Shown here one piece after another: positions 8,566 to 16,591 of a DNA stretch of 64,000 bases (the first letter of the stretch is position 1; every line of letters starts with the position of its first letter). The position numbers and the translations under genes were made by a program. The DNA comes from Chitinophaga chungangae (GTDB lineage: Bacteria; Bacteroidota; Bacteroidia; Chitinophagales; Chitinophagaceae): NCBI RefSeq assembly GCF_017742215.1, contig NZ_JAGHKP010000002.1, positions 840,737 through 904,736 on the forward strand. Reading direction: 5' to 3'. The notes under the pieces are model-generated. The model was not told the origin of the DNA. It was given only the letters and a program-made list of their open reading frames with translations, and did not search any database.

Positions 8566-8991
8566 ATGGCAGTACATTTTTCCGCTCACGAAGTAAAGGT
8601 GGGCCTCAAACACCGCACGAAATTAAAAGAGTTCATCCAGGAGTTATTCACGAAAGAAGAACAAGGCCTTTCCAATCTCCGGTATGTTTTCTGTACAGAC
8701 GATTACCTCCTGCAGATAAACGAGGAATTTCTGAAACACGATACCTATACCGACATTGTTACTTTTGAGCTTTCGGATGATCCGGAGGTAACCGAGGGAG
8801 AGATTTATATCAGTATCGACCGGGTAAAGGAAAATGCGGAGAAGTACGAAGTGACGGAAAACTACGAATTGCACCGGGTTATTTTTCATGGCGCCTTGCA
8901 CTTGTGCGGTTACAAAGACAAATCAAAAAAGGAAGAAGAACTGATGCGGAAAAAAGAAGATGAATATCTGAAGCTGTATTTCCAGGATTGA
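8566..8991 (+). CDS. ybeY: rRNA maturation endonuclease YbeY
   Basis: A 141-residue member of the UPF0054 zinc-dependent endoribonuclease family, involved in 16S rRNA 3' maturation and ribosome quality control. The metal motif is HGALHLCGYKD: His108 and His112 are in place, but the usual third His (H-x3-H-x5-H) is Asp118. I recall the same HLCGYKD form in other Bacteroidota YbeY proteins, so this is probably a lineage variant, not decay. The gene ends just before a palindrome that serves as both terminator and parS-like site. Confidence 0.92.
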   Translation: MAVHFSAHEVKVGLKHRTKLKEFIQELFTKEEQGLSNLRYVFCTDDYLLQINEEFLKHDTYTDIVTFELSDDPEVTEGEIYISIDRVKENAEKYEVTENYELHRVIFHGALHLCGYKDKSKKEEELMRKKEDEYLKLYFQD

Positions 8992-9024
8992 GATCCTGAA
9001 TAGAATAAAACAATAGTTGTTTTT

Positions 9025-9054
9025 AAAAGGATGTTCCACGTGGAACATCCTTTT
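9025..9054. terminator. 30-bp perfect palindrome: parS-like site inside the ybeY terminator
   Basis: Bases 9025-9054 form a perfect inverted repeat centred between 9039 and 9040, ending in a T run (9051-9055), which is the form of a rho-independent terminator 33 bases after ybeY. Its core TGTTCCACGTGGAACA (9032-9047) matches the bacterial parS consensus TGTTTCACGTGAAACA at 14 of 16 positions, keeping the CACGTG centre. Both roles are likely; ParB binding is inferred. Confidence 0.75.
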
Positions 9055-9076
9055 TGTTTCCCCGAAAATCATGTGG

Positions 9077-9094
9077 ATGTTCCACGTGGAACAT
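9077..9094. promoter_or_regulatory. Second parS-like centromere site
   Basis: ATGTTCCACGTGGAACAT is an exact second copy of the 18-bp core at 9031-9048, with a 28-base gap. Flanks differ, so this copy is not a terminator. Two identical perfect palindromes just upstream of mnmG (gidA) fit ParB-binding sites near the origin. parA and parB are not in this window. Confidence 0.75.
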
Positions 9095-9224
9095 TATTTT
9101 ATGGTTTGGAGCTTTTACAGCATTGGAAAATAAAGGAAAGAGACGGCGATTGTCGGATTTGGGAATGATTGCTACCAACGAAAACGAGGTAGTTTTGAAA
9201 CATTACTCATCCTGGCCGCCGGAT

Positions 9225-9490
9225 TGATTGCAACGCTTGAGACTTTCCAGCGCCACTTTTGCCGGTTTCCTGGTAAACGGGTGGTCCGGTGGACTGGTCC
9301 ACTGCCGGTATTTTTCCTTCCCTCCTTCTTTTTCTCCTTGTTTCTCTATCATTTATTGGCTTCTGCAAGGAAAATTATCATCCCCCGGGCATTCCTCGAC
9401 GGGCTAAACGCCGCATCGATCGCCGTAATTGCCGCCGTAGGGTTTCATCTTTTTACGGCTACTTACCCTCCCATCAATCTTTTGCCTTAA
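9225..9490 (+). pseudogene. Degraded fragment of a ChrA-type chromate transporter
   Basis: Three frames must be joined to read a ChrA-like C-terminal region: SSATFAGFLVNGWSGGLV (frame from about 9246), TAGIF (9301), then FLPSFFFSLFLYHLL and RAFLDGLNAASIAVIAAV (frame of 9224-9490). These match the order TATFxGYLxxGxxGAL, GIFLPSF and AFLDGVNAAxxALMA of chromate-efflux proteins. At least two frameshifts separate them and the N-terminal half is absent, so the gene is dead. The 88-codon frame at 9224-9490 is not an intact gene. Confidence 0.65.
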
Positions 9491-9495
9491 CTTTG
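9488..9495 (+). promoter_or_regulatory. Possible -7 element of mnmG
   Basis: TAACTTTG fits the Bacteroidota -7 consensus TAnnTTTG, 19 bases before the ATG at 9515. No clear -33 TTG lies at the right distance, so support is partial. Confidence 0.4.
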
Positions 9496-9514
9496 CAACT
9501 CTCAAAATCAAAGT

Positions 9515-11383
9515 ATGTTCCCTTCTTACGATGTTATTGTTGTGGGCGCCGGTCATGCCGGCTGTGAAGCAGCAGCCGCTGCCGCCAATATGGGGTCAAA
9601 AGTGCTGTTGGTTACCATGAATATGCAAACCATCGCGCAAATGAGCTGTAACCCCGCTATGGGCGGTATCGCAAAAGGCCAGATCGTTCGTGAAATTGAT
9701 GCGCTTGGCGGTTACTCCGGCATCGTTACAGACCAGTCGATGATCCAGTTCCGCATGCTAAACCGGAGCAAAGGTCCAGCGATGTGGAGCCCCAGGACCC
9801 AAAACGACCGCATGCTCTTTGCCGCCAAATGGAGAGAAGCCCTCGAAAACACGCAAAACGTAGACTTTTACCAGGATATGGTAAAGGGTCTTATCATAAA
9901 AAACGGTACCTGCCAGGGCGTGATCACCGGTCTCGGCCATGAGATTTCCGCCAAAGCGGTTGTGCTTACCAACGGAACTTTCCTCAACGGCGTCATCCAC
10001 ATCGGCGATAAACAATTCGGCGGCGGTCGTGTAGCTGAAAAAGCAGCCACCGGAATCACCGAACAACTCGTTTCCCTCGGTTTTGAAAGCGACCGCCTCA
10101 AAACCGGAACACCTCCCCGTATCGACGGCCGCTCCCTCGATTATTCCAAAATGGAGGAACAAAAAGGAGACGACGATATTGTAGGGTTCTCTTACATGGA
10201 TGTAGAAAAGATCCGTCCTGAACAACAACGCAGCTGCTGGATCACTTACACTTCCGAACAGGTACATGAAATTCTCCGCACCGGTTTCGACCGTTCCCCC
10301 ATGTTCCAGGGTCGCATCCAGGGAATCGGACCGCGTTATTGCCCCAGCATCGAAGACAAGATCAACCGTTTTGCGGAACGCGAACGCCATCAATTGTTCG
10401 TAGAGCCCGAAGGTTTTAACACCGTGGAGATCTATGTGAACGGATTTTCCACTTCCCTCCCCGAAGACGTGCAGTTGAAAGCGCTGAAACTTGTACCCGG
10501 TTTCGAGAACGTGAGAATGTTCCGTCCCGGTTACGCCATCGAATATGATTATTTTCCGCCTACCCAGCTGCAGTTTTCCCTCGAAACAAAACAGGTCAGC
10601 AACCTGTTTTTCGCAGGTCAGATCAATGGCACTACCGGTTATGAAGAAGCCGCCTGCCAGGGATTGATGGCCGGCATCAACGCACATCTCAAAGTAAAGG
10701 AGCAGGAACCGCTGGTATTGAAACGCAGCGAAGCATATATCGGGGTGCTGATAGACGACCTTATCAACAAAGGCACAGACGAACCGTATCGCATGTTTAC
10801 CTCCCGCGCGGAGTTCAGAACATTGCTTCGCCAGGATAATGCAGATCTCCGCCTCACCGAAAGAAGTTATAAACTGGGACTGGCTACGGAAGAAAGAATG
10901 GAAAAAACCCGGCAGAAATTAGCCGGTGTGGAAAAAGTAAAAAACATCCTGAAAGAATTGCCGCTGGAACCGGAAGAAACCAACACCTGGCTGCAGGAAA
11001 ATAATTCCGCTCCCCTCACCCAAAAACAACGCGCGCACCAAATATTGCTTCGCCCCGGACTGGATATTATGTCCATGAAAAACAACCTGCCCAAGATCGC
11101 CAAAGCGCTGGAAGGTTTCAGCCGCGAAGTATTGGAACAGGTAGAGATCCAGGTGAAATACGATGTGTATATCGAAAAGGAAAATGAGCTGGTGCAAAAA
11201 ATGAGTCAGCTCGAAGACCTGATCATTCCCGATACTTTCGATTATTCGAAACTGTTTTCTTTATCCAACGAAGCGCGGCAAAAATTTACGCGCATCAAAC
11301 CAAGAACTTTGGGACAGGCCAGCAGGATCAGCGGCGTAAATCCGAGCGATGTGCAAATCCTGATGGTTTACATGGGACGATAA
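9515..11383 (+). CDS. mnmG: tRNA uridine-5-carboxymethylaminomethyl modification enzyme MnmG
   Basis: A 622-residue FAD-binding enzyme that works with MnmE to modify U34 of certain tRNAs. The N-terminal dinucleotide fold VVGAGHAGCEAA (residues 9-20) is followed by CNPAMGGIAKGQIVREIDAL, both MnmG signatures. GRYCPSIEDKI (as GPRYCPSIEDKI), then GQINGTTGYEEAACQG and the helical C-terminal tRNA-binding region are all present at full length. gidA is the classical name and reflects its frequent position beside the origin of replication. Confidence 0.97.
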   Translation: MFPSYDVIVVGAGHAGCEAAAAAANMGSKVLLVTMNMQTIAQMSCNPAMGGIAKGQIVREIDALGGYSGIVTDQSMIQFRMLNRSKGPAMWSPRTQNDRMLFAAKWREALENTQNVDFYQDMVKGLIIKNGTCQGVITGLGHEISAKAVVLTNGTFLNGVIHIGDKQFGGGRVAEKAATGITEQLVSLGFESDRLKTGTPPRIDGRSLDYSKMEEQKGDDDIVGFSYMDVEKIRPEQQRSCWITYTSEQVHEILRTGFDRSPMFQGRIQGIGPRYCPSIEDKINRFAERERHQLFVEPEGFNTVEIYVNGFSTSLPEDVQLKALKLVPGFENVRMFRPGYAIEYDYFPPTQLQFSLETKQVSNLFFAGQINGTTGYEEAACQGLMAGINAHLKVKEQEPLVLKRSEAYIGVLIDDLINKGTDEPYRMFTSRAEFRTLLRQDNADLRLTERSYKLGLATEERMEKTRQKLAGVEKVKNILKELPLEPEETNTWLQENNSAPLTQKQRAHQILLRPGLDIMSMKNNLPKIAKALEGFSREVLEQVEIQVKYDVYIEKENELVQKMSQLEDLIIPDTFDYSKLFSLSNEARQKFTRIKPRTLGQASRISGVNPSDVQILMVYMGR

Positions 11384-11768
11384 TTTTCAACATTCAATTT
11401 TTCGAAAGAGCATCCACGCGATGCTCTTCTTTTTTGCAAAATTTCCTGGAAAATCATAATTAATTGATTTTCAATAAAATAAAAACACGCCTAAATTTTG
11501 ATGATCTCGACCTGTATGGGGCAAGGCTATCAAAAAAAGGGAAAATCTGTTAAAAGGCTTAAAAATCCCCTTAAATTTGAATCAGTGATTTTTGCTCCCA
11601 AAACGGCTGTTATTTTTACCTTGACAGAAATTTTTTCCGTCGCCAGGCAACCGAGAAAGTAAAAGACCCGTAAACTGTAAAACAACAAAAAAAACAGAGC
11701 GGTACCTGGATAAAAAATTTTGTGCCTGGTTGATTGAATCAAAAAAGAACAGGTAGTAACCAAAAACA
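11384..11768. other. Intergenic region between mnmG and the ECF sigma gene
   Basis: 385 bases. It contains the mnmG terminator at 11407-11435 and otherwise AT-rich DNA. Minus-strand frames here (11530-11763, 11582-11791) have no protein character. The sigma-factor promoter must lie here, but no convincing -33/-7 pair was found. Confidence 0.5.
11407..11435 (+). terminator. Terminator of mnmG
   Basis: AGAGCATC-CACGC-GATGCTCT stem followed by TCTTTTTT, 23 bases after the mnmG stop. Confidence 0.85.
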
Positions 11769-12347
11769 GTGCAGGACATATCTGACATCATAGCGGGCTG
11801 CAGGTCGTGGAACCGGAGCAGCCAGGAAGCACTTTACCGGCAGTTCTTCGGATATGCCATGGCTATCTGTTTGCGTTACGCGAATAACAAGAATGAGGCG
11901 ATTGAAATTTTAAATGACGGGTTCTTGAAAGTATTTCAACACATCAACTCTTACGATACATCCCGACCGTTTAAAAGCTGGCTTAGCAAGATCATGGCAA
12001 ACACCGCGATCGATCACCTGCGGAGCCGGAAAAAAATAGCTTTTGCGGAAGATATCTCCCAGGCCTATGATCTGGGCGTTTCCGACGATAAAGCTTTAGA
12101 CAAATTATCCTACGATGAAATTCTGCTTCTTGTTCAGAATCTCCCCCCGGCTTATAAGACAGTTTTCAATTTATATGTGATGGAAGGTTTTCAGCACCAG
12201 GAAATCGCGGACATGCTCGGCATTTCCGAAGGCACTTCCAAATCGAATTTGTTTAAAGCAAAAAAGATACTGAAGGAAAAGATCGAAGAATTATCATCCC
12301 TTAAAATACCTGGCACCGGCACGTTCGGTGCAACCATGAAAAAATGA
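11769..12347 (+). CDS. ECF-type RNA polymerase sigma factor
   Basis: A 192-residue sigma-70 family protein with region 2 at about residues 20-90 (YANNKNEAIEILNDGFLKVF, then FKSWLSKIMANTAIDHLR) and region 4 at about 128-178 (LPPAYKTVFNLYVMEGFQHQ, then ADMLGISEGTSKSNLFKAKK). The start is GTG at 11769, as no other start precedes region 2 and the next Met is at residue 31. It overlaps the next gene by four bases (ATGA), so the two are coupled, as is usual for a sigma factor and its membrane-bound partner. The regulon is unknown. Confidence 0.9.
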   Translation: MQDISDIIAGCRSWNRSSQEALYRQFFGYAMAICLRYANNKNEAIEILNDGFLKVFQHINSYDTSRPFKSWLSKIMANTAIDHLRSRKKIAFAEDISQAYDLGVSDDKALDKLSYDEILLLVQNLPPAYKTVFNLYVMEGFQHQEIADMLGISEGTSKSNLFKAKKILKEKIEELSSLKIPGTGTFGATMKK

Positions 12348-13525
12348 GCGAACAGTTTGAAAATATTATCCGTAAAAAGCTGCAGGAAGCTGAACCTTCA
12401 TTTGATCCCTCCGCCTGGGACCAGATGAAAAAGAAGCTGGACGATGCAGACCGCCGCCGGCCGTTCTTCTGGTGGTGGGCCGGAGGTTTGCTGCTGATCT
12501 TGGGCCTGGGCGGCTGGTGGTGGTTCGCCGGCACACCTGCTATGAATAACCCGGCCGGAAAGAATCATACCATAACCAGGAACGAGTTTTCAAAGAATAC
12601 ACCGGCCGACGCCACGAATTTTCAAACCTCATCCAACGGCGGAAATGCACAAACGCAAGGCACTACTACTCCGGCGAATGTGAATAACCCGCAAAACCCG
12701 TCTTCATCCGTTCCGGGAAATACCGGAACGCCTGGAAATCTGCATAACCAGTCGACTTCTTCTTCCTCCGAAACAGGAAATACGCCGCCGCCCGCCGCTA
12801 CACCGGCAAATGTGCATAACCCGGTCATAGCAAACCCGCTGCCCGCGGTCATTCCAACTACTCCCGCGAATGTGGATAACCCTGCGCAAAAAACATCAGA
12901 TTCAACCGAAAACAAAGAGGACCAAAAAGAAAAACGCCCCGCGAAAAAACAAAAACGCGGTTTCGACGGCGGGCTTTTCCTCGGGCCGGACTTCAACGCC
13001 ACCCGCTCTTTTAAAGGCGTGCCCATCGGCGTCACCGGCGGACTGATCGTACGGTATCATGTGAATAACCGCTGGTATCTCAGCAGCGGCGTGGGATACG
13101 CCAAAAAATTATATGGTGCCACGCCTTCCGAATATTCCACCAGCTACCCGGCAACGTTTTATGCCATCGATGCGGATTGCGATGTGATAGACATCCCGCT
13201 GAGTGTAAACTATACGTTCGCGCAGGGCAAAACCAGCAGCTGGAGTGCAATGGCGGGCGCATCGTCGTACTTTATGCTTAAGGAAAGATATGAATACTAT
13301 TATCCCAACGACGTAAAATATACCCGCGAGTATAACAACCAGAACCAGCATTATTTTTCAGTCATCAACCTCGGCGTGACCTGGGAAAAACAAACGCGGA
13401 GCCGCCTCAGCTGGGGCTTGCAGCCATATGTAAAAATACCCGTGGGCGGCGTGGGCCAGGGCAAAGTGAGAGTGTACTCCGCCGGGATAACGGTGCAGGC
13501 TATACTGGGAAAGAAAAAAGATTAG
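12344..13525 (+). CDS. Membrane-anchored protein with Pro/Asn linker and PorT-like beta-barrel domain
   Basis: A 393-residue protein in three parts. Residues 1-40 are cytosolic and charged. A membrane helix at 41-61 is rich in Trp and Gly. A low-complexity linker (62-205) carries TPAN(V/M)xNP-type repeats at 64, 109, 153 and 173. Residues 206-393 read as an outer-membrane beta-barrel (GGLFLGPDFNATRSFKGVP, then alternating aromatic strands ending YSAGITVQAILG). Position behind an ECF sigma gene suggests the N-terminus acts as anti-sigma. One chain with an inner-membrane helix and a barrel-like domain is unusual; the barrel-like part may stay periplasmic. Confidence 0.75.
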   Translation: MSEQFENIIRKKLQEAEPSFDPSAWDQMKKKLDDADRRRPFFWWWAGGLLLILGLGGWWWFAGTPAMNNPAGKNHTITRNEFSKNTPADATNFQTSSNGGNAQTQGTTTPANVNNPQNPSSSVPGNTGTPGNLHNQSTSSSSETGNTPPPAATPANVHNPVIANPLPAVIPTTPANVDNPAQKTSDSTENKEDQKEKRPAKKQKRGFDGGLFLGPDFNATRSFKGVPIGVTGGLIVRYHVNNRWYLSSGVGYAKKLYGATPSEYSTSYPATFYAIDADCDVIDIPLSVNYTFAQGKTSSWSAMAGASSYFMLKERYEYYYPNDVKYTREYNNQNQHYFSVINLGVTWEKQTRSRLSWGLQPYVKIPVGGVGQGKVRVYSAGITVQAILGKKKD

Positions 13526-14064
13526 GAAGATTTTTTCTCGCGGATGTTCTTGTAGATCTTTATCGAGAGCATCAGCACGATCACGAATATCACCAGGCCA
13601 ACCAGCGCCCAGATCATGCTCAGAAAACTTTTCAGCACTACCAGGAAAACGATCGCCACGAGAAAAATGGTGGCTACTTCATTCCAAACGCGCAGCTGCG
13701 TGGAAGTATGTTTCACGATCCCTTTCATGAGGTCTTTGTAAATGCCGTTCAGGAAAAAGAAATACGCATACAGGCCAAACACGAATCCCAGTTTTATCCA
13801 CAGCCAGAGGGGAACGTTTCCCAGCAAGATCAGCATCCACGGCCCGAAAATGAGCGTGAGTATGGCGGAAGGCCATGTAATGCCGAACCAGAGCCGTTTC
13901 ATCATGACGCGGTATTGTTCCTGCAGGATCTGCCGGCGCGGCTCTTCCATCGTTTCCGCCTCCGTGTAATACACGAACAAACGCACGATGTAAAACAGCC
14001 CGGCAAACCAGGTGACGATAAAAATGATATGGAGCGCCTTGATGGTGAGATACATACCCGGCAA
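13522..14064 (-). CDS. hemJ: HemJ/CopD-like membrane protein, probable protoporphyrinogen oxidase
   Basis: A 180-residue protein with four to five membrane helices. It starts YLTIKALHIIFIVTWFAGLF, with the conserved histidine of HemJ in ALHII; WLWIKLGFVFGLYAYFF gives the conserved lysine region. HemJ oxidises protoporphyrinogen IX in haem synthesis; Bacteroidota members are often labelled CopD family. The 3' end overlaps the convergent barrel-protein gene by four bases. It follows the carotenoid-type gene by 33 bases on the same strand. No haem gene is adjacent, so the call rests on sequence alone. Confidence 0.72.
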   Translation of the reverse strand: MPGMYLTIKALHIIFIVTWFAGLFYIVRLFVYYTEAETMEEPRRQILQEQYRVMMKRLWFGITWPSAILTLIFGPWMLILLGNVPLWLWIKLGFVFGLYAYFFFLNGIYKDLMKGIVKHTSTQLRVWNEVATIFLVAIVFLVVLKSFLSMIWALVGLVIFVIVLMLSIKIYKNIREKKSS

Positions 14065-14097
14065 AAATACATAAAATCGGCTACCGCCCGCAACACT

Positions 14098-15048
14098 TTA
14101 CACTGCCCGCAATTCCCGTTGGTGCAGCGAACGGTAAATAAACCAGTGAAGAATAATACCCACGATAAAATTCAAAGCGCACCAGAAAGTCATCCAGCCG
14201 TTTTCCAGGTAAAAACCCGCTGCGAAAAACCAGCAAAAGAAATACACGTGGAACCATCCCGGCACGAGCCAGGTTACCAGCGGTAAGCGTGTACGGGTCA
14301 CCGTTCCTTTTTTGGTGATACCGATCACGGCCAGAAAAATGAAGATCACGAAAAGCGCTACCAGCCTGTGCGCGCTGGTTACGCCAAATGTGCGCAGCCA
14401 GTCGCTGAGCGGGAAAAGGGAAATATACAACGCGATCTGCGAGATCAGGATAGACAGCAGCGGCGTGGCGATACGCCAGGCTTTGCTGCCTGCCCATTTT
14501 ACCTTTTCCAGCAACCGAGCAAAAACGGAGTAATAAAAAACGACCAGCAGCCAACCGTAAAAATTTCCGTACGGAATGCCGAACCATTGCCCGGTGAGCG
14601 AAAATTCGACTCCGCTGCGGTTTTCCCAGTCCCAATGCCACATGTGCAGCCGGTAAGCCACCACGTCCATACTGAGATCGATGTTGATGGCCAGCAACGT
14701 GTCTACCGCGGCGGCGGCCCATACCGGCATGTTCAGCGCGTCCGTCACCAGTCTTGCCGTGTACATGATCACGCCCCAGCCCATACCGATGCAAAGCGGT
14801 ATGTCTTTCGGCTCGGCGCCGAACATCACCCAGAATTTCCCGTACACATAACCCGCGCTGGCCCGCACATTCACGTATTCGAGCAGCAAACCGAAGCCGA
14901 GCCCGCCCAACAGGTAAGCCAGGTGACCGGGGCCTTTTTTCCAGGCATGATAGATACACATCAGGAACAGCACGTACATGCACAGTTCCGTAAGCGGGTA
15001 ACAGAAAAAGGGAGGATAGCCGTAAGGCATGCCGGCAAAGGGTTTCAT
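14098..15048 (-). CDS. Carotenoid biosynthesis protein, DUF422/CruF-like
   Basis: A 316-residue integral membrane protein with about eight hydrophobic segments. YVNVRASAGYVYGKFW, then LSMDVVAYRLHMWHWDWENR and the following GQWFGIPYGNFYGW, are hallmarks of DUF422; CruF-type members hydrate carotenoid ends. The frame stays open to 15141, but that extension runs into the MFS gene; ATG at 15048, 12 bases after the MFS stop, is the natural start. No phytoene synthase or desaturase is in the window, so the substrate is unknown and a carotenoid role is from family only. Confidence 0.75.
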   Translation of the reverse strand: MKPFAGMPYGYPPFFCYPLTELCMYVLFLMCIYHAWKKGPGHLAYLLGGLGFGLLLEYVNVRASAGYVYGKFWVMFGAEPKDIPLCIGMGWGVIMYTARLVTDALNMPVWAAAAVDTLLAINIDLSMDVVAYRLHMWHWDWENRSGVEFSLTGQWFGIPYGNFYGWLLVVFYYSVFARLLEKVKWAGSKAWRIATPLLSILISQIALYISLFPLSDWLRTFGVTSAHRLVALFVIFIFLAVIGITKKGTVTRTRLPLVTWLVPGWFHVYFFCWFFAAGFYLENGWMTFWCALNFIVGIILHWFIYRSLHQRELRAV

Positions 15049-15059
15049 GCGAAAAGTAT

Positions 15060-16361
15060 TTATAATTGCTCTTTGTCCATATACGAATCCTTCCGGCTGT
15101 CTTTGGAAGTGGTGTATACGATCAGCGAAATAAAAATGCAAAATGCCACGTACCAGTAAAACCAGGGCTCATGCCCCGCATCCTTGAACCACAGCGCGAC
15201 GTATTCCGCGGTTCCCCCGAAAAGGGCCACCGTTAAAGCATACGGAAAACCAACGCCCAACGCCCTTACTTCCGAAGGAAATAATTCCGCTTTCACCACC
15301 GCATTGATCGAGGTATAACCGCTCACGATCACGAGCGCGGCAAGTATCAGGAAAAACGCCATCCACGGCGAAGTGGTTCGGCTGATCGCCGAAAGAATGG
15401 GCACGGTGAAAATGGTGCCGAGTATGCCGAAGCCCATCAGCAAAGGTTTCCGGCCAATCCTGTCAGACAACATGCCGAACAGCGGCTGCATCAGCGCGTA
15501 TATCAGCATCAGCCAGAAAACGATCATGGTGGATTGTTCCTTGGAAAGGTTCACCGTGTTCACCAGGAACTTTTGCATATAAATGGTGTAAGTATAAAAA
15601 GCGAGCGTTCCTCCCAAAGTGAGGCCCATCACGGTCAGCACGGCTTTTGGATGTTTTCTGAAAAGCACCGTTACGGAGCCGCGGTCTTTCTTTTTGATTT
15701 CCACGTTCACGGATTCGTGCATGTTTCGCCGGAGGTACAAAGCCACCAGGGCCAGCACCGCGCCGATCACGAAAGGAATGCGCCAGCCCCATCCGGCCAG
15801 CTGTTCTTTATCGAGAAAAACTTTTTGTAAAAGCAGCTGGATACCAAGCGCCAGCAGTTGCCCGCCGATGAGCGTTACATATTGAAAACTGGAAAAGAAC
15901 CCGCGCCTGTTTGAATCCGCCACTTCGCTGAGATAGGTGGCGGAAGTGCCGTACTCCCCTCCCACGCTCAGCCCCTGCAGCAATCTTGCCAGCAAAAGTA
16001 ATACCGGCGCGGCTATACCGATATTTTCGTAGGACGGCGTGCAGGCGATCATAAAAGATCCGAAAGACATGAACAGCACGGAAAGCGTCATCGCATTCCT
16101 GCGCCCGCGTTTGTCCGCAATGCTGCCGAACAGCCAGCCGCCGATGGGCCGCATCAAAAAACCGACGGCGAAAATTGCCGCGGTGTTCAGGAGCTGCGCG
16201 GTGGGATTTCCTTTCGGGAAAAATACCGGCGCGAAATACAATGCGAATGCTGAATAAGCATACCAGTCGTACCATTCCACCAGGTTGCCGATGGAACCGG
16301 TGAAAATGGCTTTGATCCGCCAGGCAGTGCTTGCGTTTTTAGGGATCGTGGAAGAGGTCAT
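15060..16361 (-). CDS. MFS transporter of the metabolite:H+ symporter (MHS) type, KgtP-like
   Basis: A 433-residue, twelve-helix permease. GNLVEWYDWYAYSAFALYFA near residue 25 is the start signature of the KgtP/ProP branch. The loop 2-3 motif GSIADKRGRRNAM and the loop 8-9 motif GMLSDRIGRKPLL are both present, as is GLSVGGEYGTSATYLSE. Substrates of this branch are organic acids such as 2-oxoglutarate, or osmolytes; the exact one cannot be read. It is the first gene of a leftward group with the carotenoid-type and hemJ genes, though these are functionally unconnected. Confidence 0.85.
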   Translation of the reverse strand: MTSSTIPKNASTAWRIKAIFTGSIGNLVEWYDWYAYSAFALYFAPVFFPKGNPTAQLLNTAAIFAVGFLMRPIGGWLFGSIADKRGRRNAMTLSVLFMSFGSFMIACTPSYENIGIAAPVLLLLARLLQGLSVGGEYGTSATYLSEVADSNRRGFFSSFQYVTLIGGQLLALGIQLLLQKVFLDKEQLAGWGWRIPFVIGAVLALVALYLRRNMHESVNVEIKKKDRGSVTVLFRKHPKAVLTVMGLTLGGTLAFYTYTIYMQKFLVNTVNLSKEQSTMIVFWLMLIYALMQPLFGMLSDRIGRKPLLMGFGILGTIFTVPILSAISRTTSPWMAFFLILAALVIVSGYTSINAVVKAELFPSEVRALGVGFPYALTVALFGGTAEYVALWFKDAGHEPWFYWYVAFCIFISLIVYTTSKDSRKDSYMDKEQL

Positions 16362-16408
16362 CTTCCAAAAATAAATAATTCCCCATCAAATGGTTATATT
16401 CGGGAACT

Positions 16409-16591
16409 ATGAAAAACACAAGACTGGCTGTTAACCGCAACTTCAGGATACGCATGTGCCAGATGCGCAAGGCCGTACGCAGGATACGGCAAATTCAGCA
16501 CCAGCAACAGGTTTCGTTGTATGAGAGTTTCAGGAAAGCGGACCGTCTGCACGAGCGCCTCCGGGGACTGTGGGAATTTCCAGGAGCTTAA
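16409..16591 (+). CDS. Possible small basic protein
   Basis: A 60-codon frame beginning 48 bases upstream of the divergent MFS gene, preceded by TATATTCG, which loosely resembles a -7 element. The product is highly basic and helical (RNFRIRMCQMRKAVRRIRQ) with no recognised family. It overlaps the 3' end of the convergent AlkZ-like gene by four bases. It fills a gap neatly, which favours a real gene, but codon use alone cannot settle it. Confidence 0.35.
   Translation: MKNTRLAVNRNFRIRMCQMRKAVRRIRQIQHQQQVSLYESFRKADRLHERLRGLWEFPGA

Noticed and set aside
14230..14255. CACGTGGAAC, a half match to parS
   Set aside because: Not palindromic, and inside the carotenoid-type coding sequence, so likely chance.
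13708..14286. 192-codon + strand frame opposite hemJ and the carotenoid-type gene
   Set aside because: Antisense to two well-supported membrane-protein genes; product is low-complexity and His/Gln-rich.
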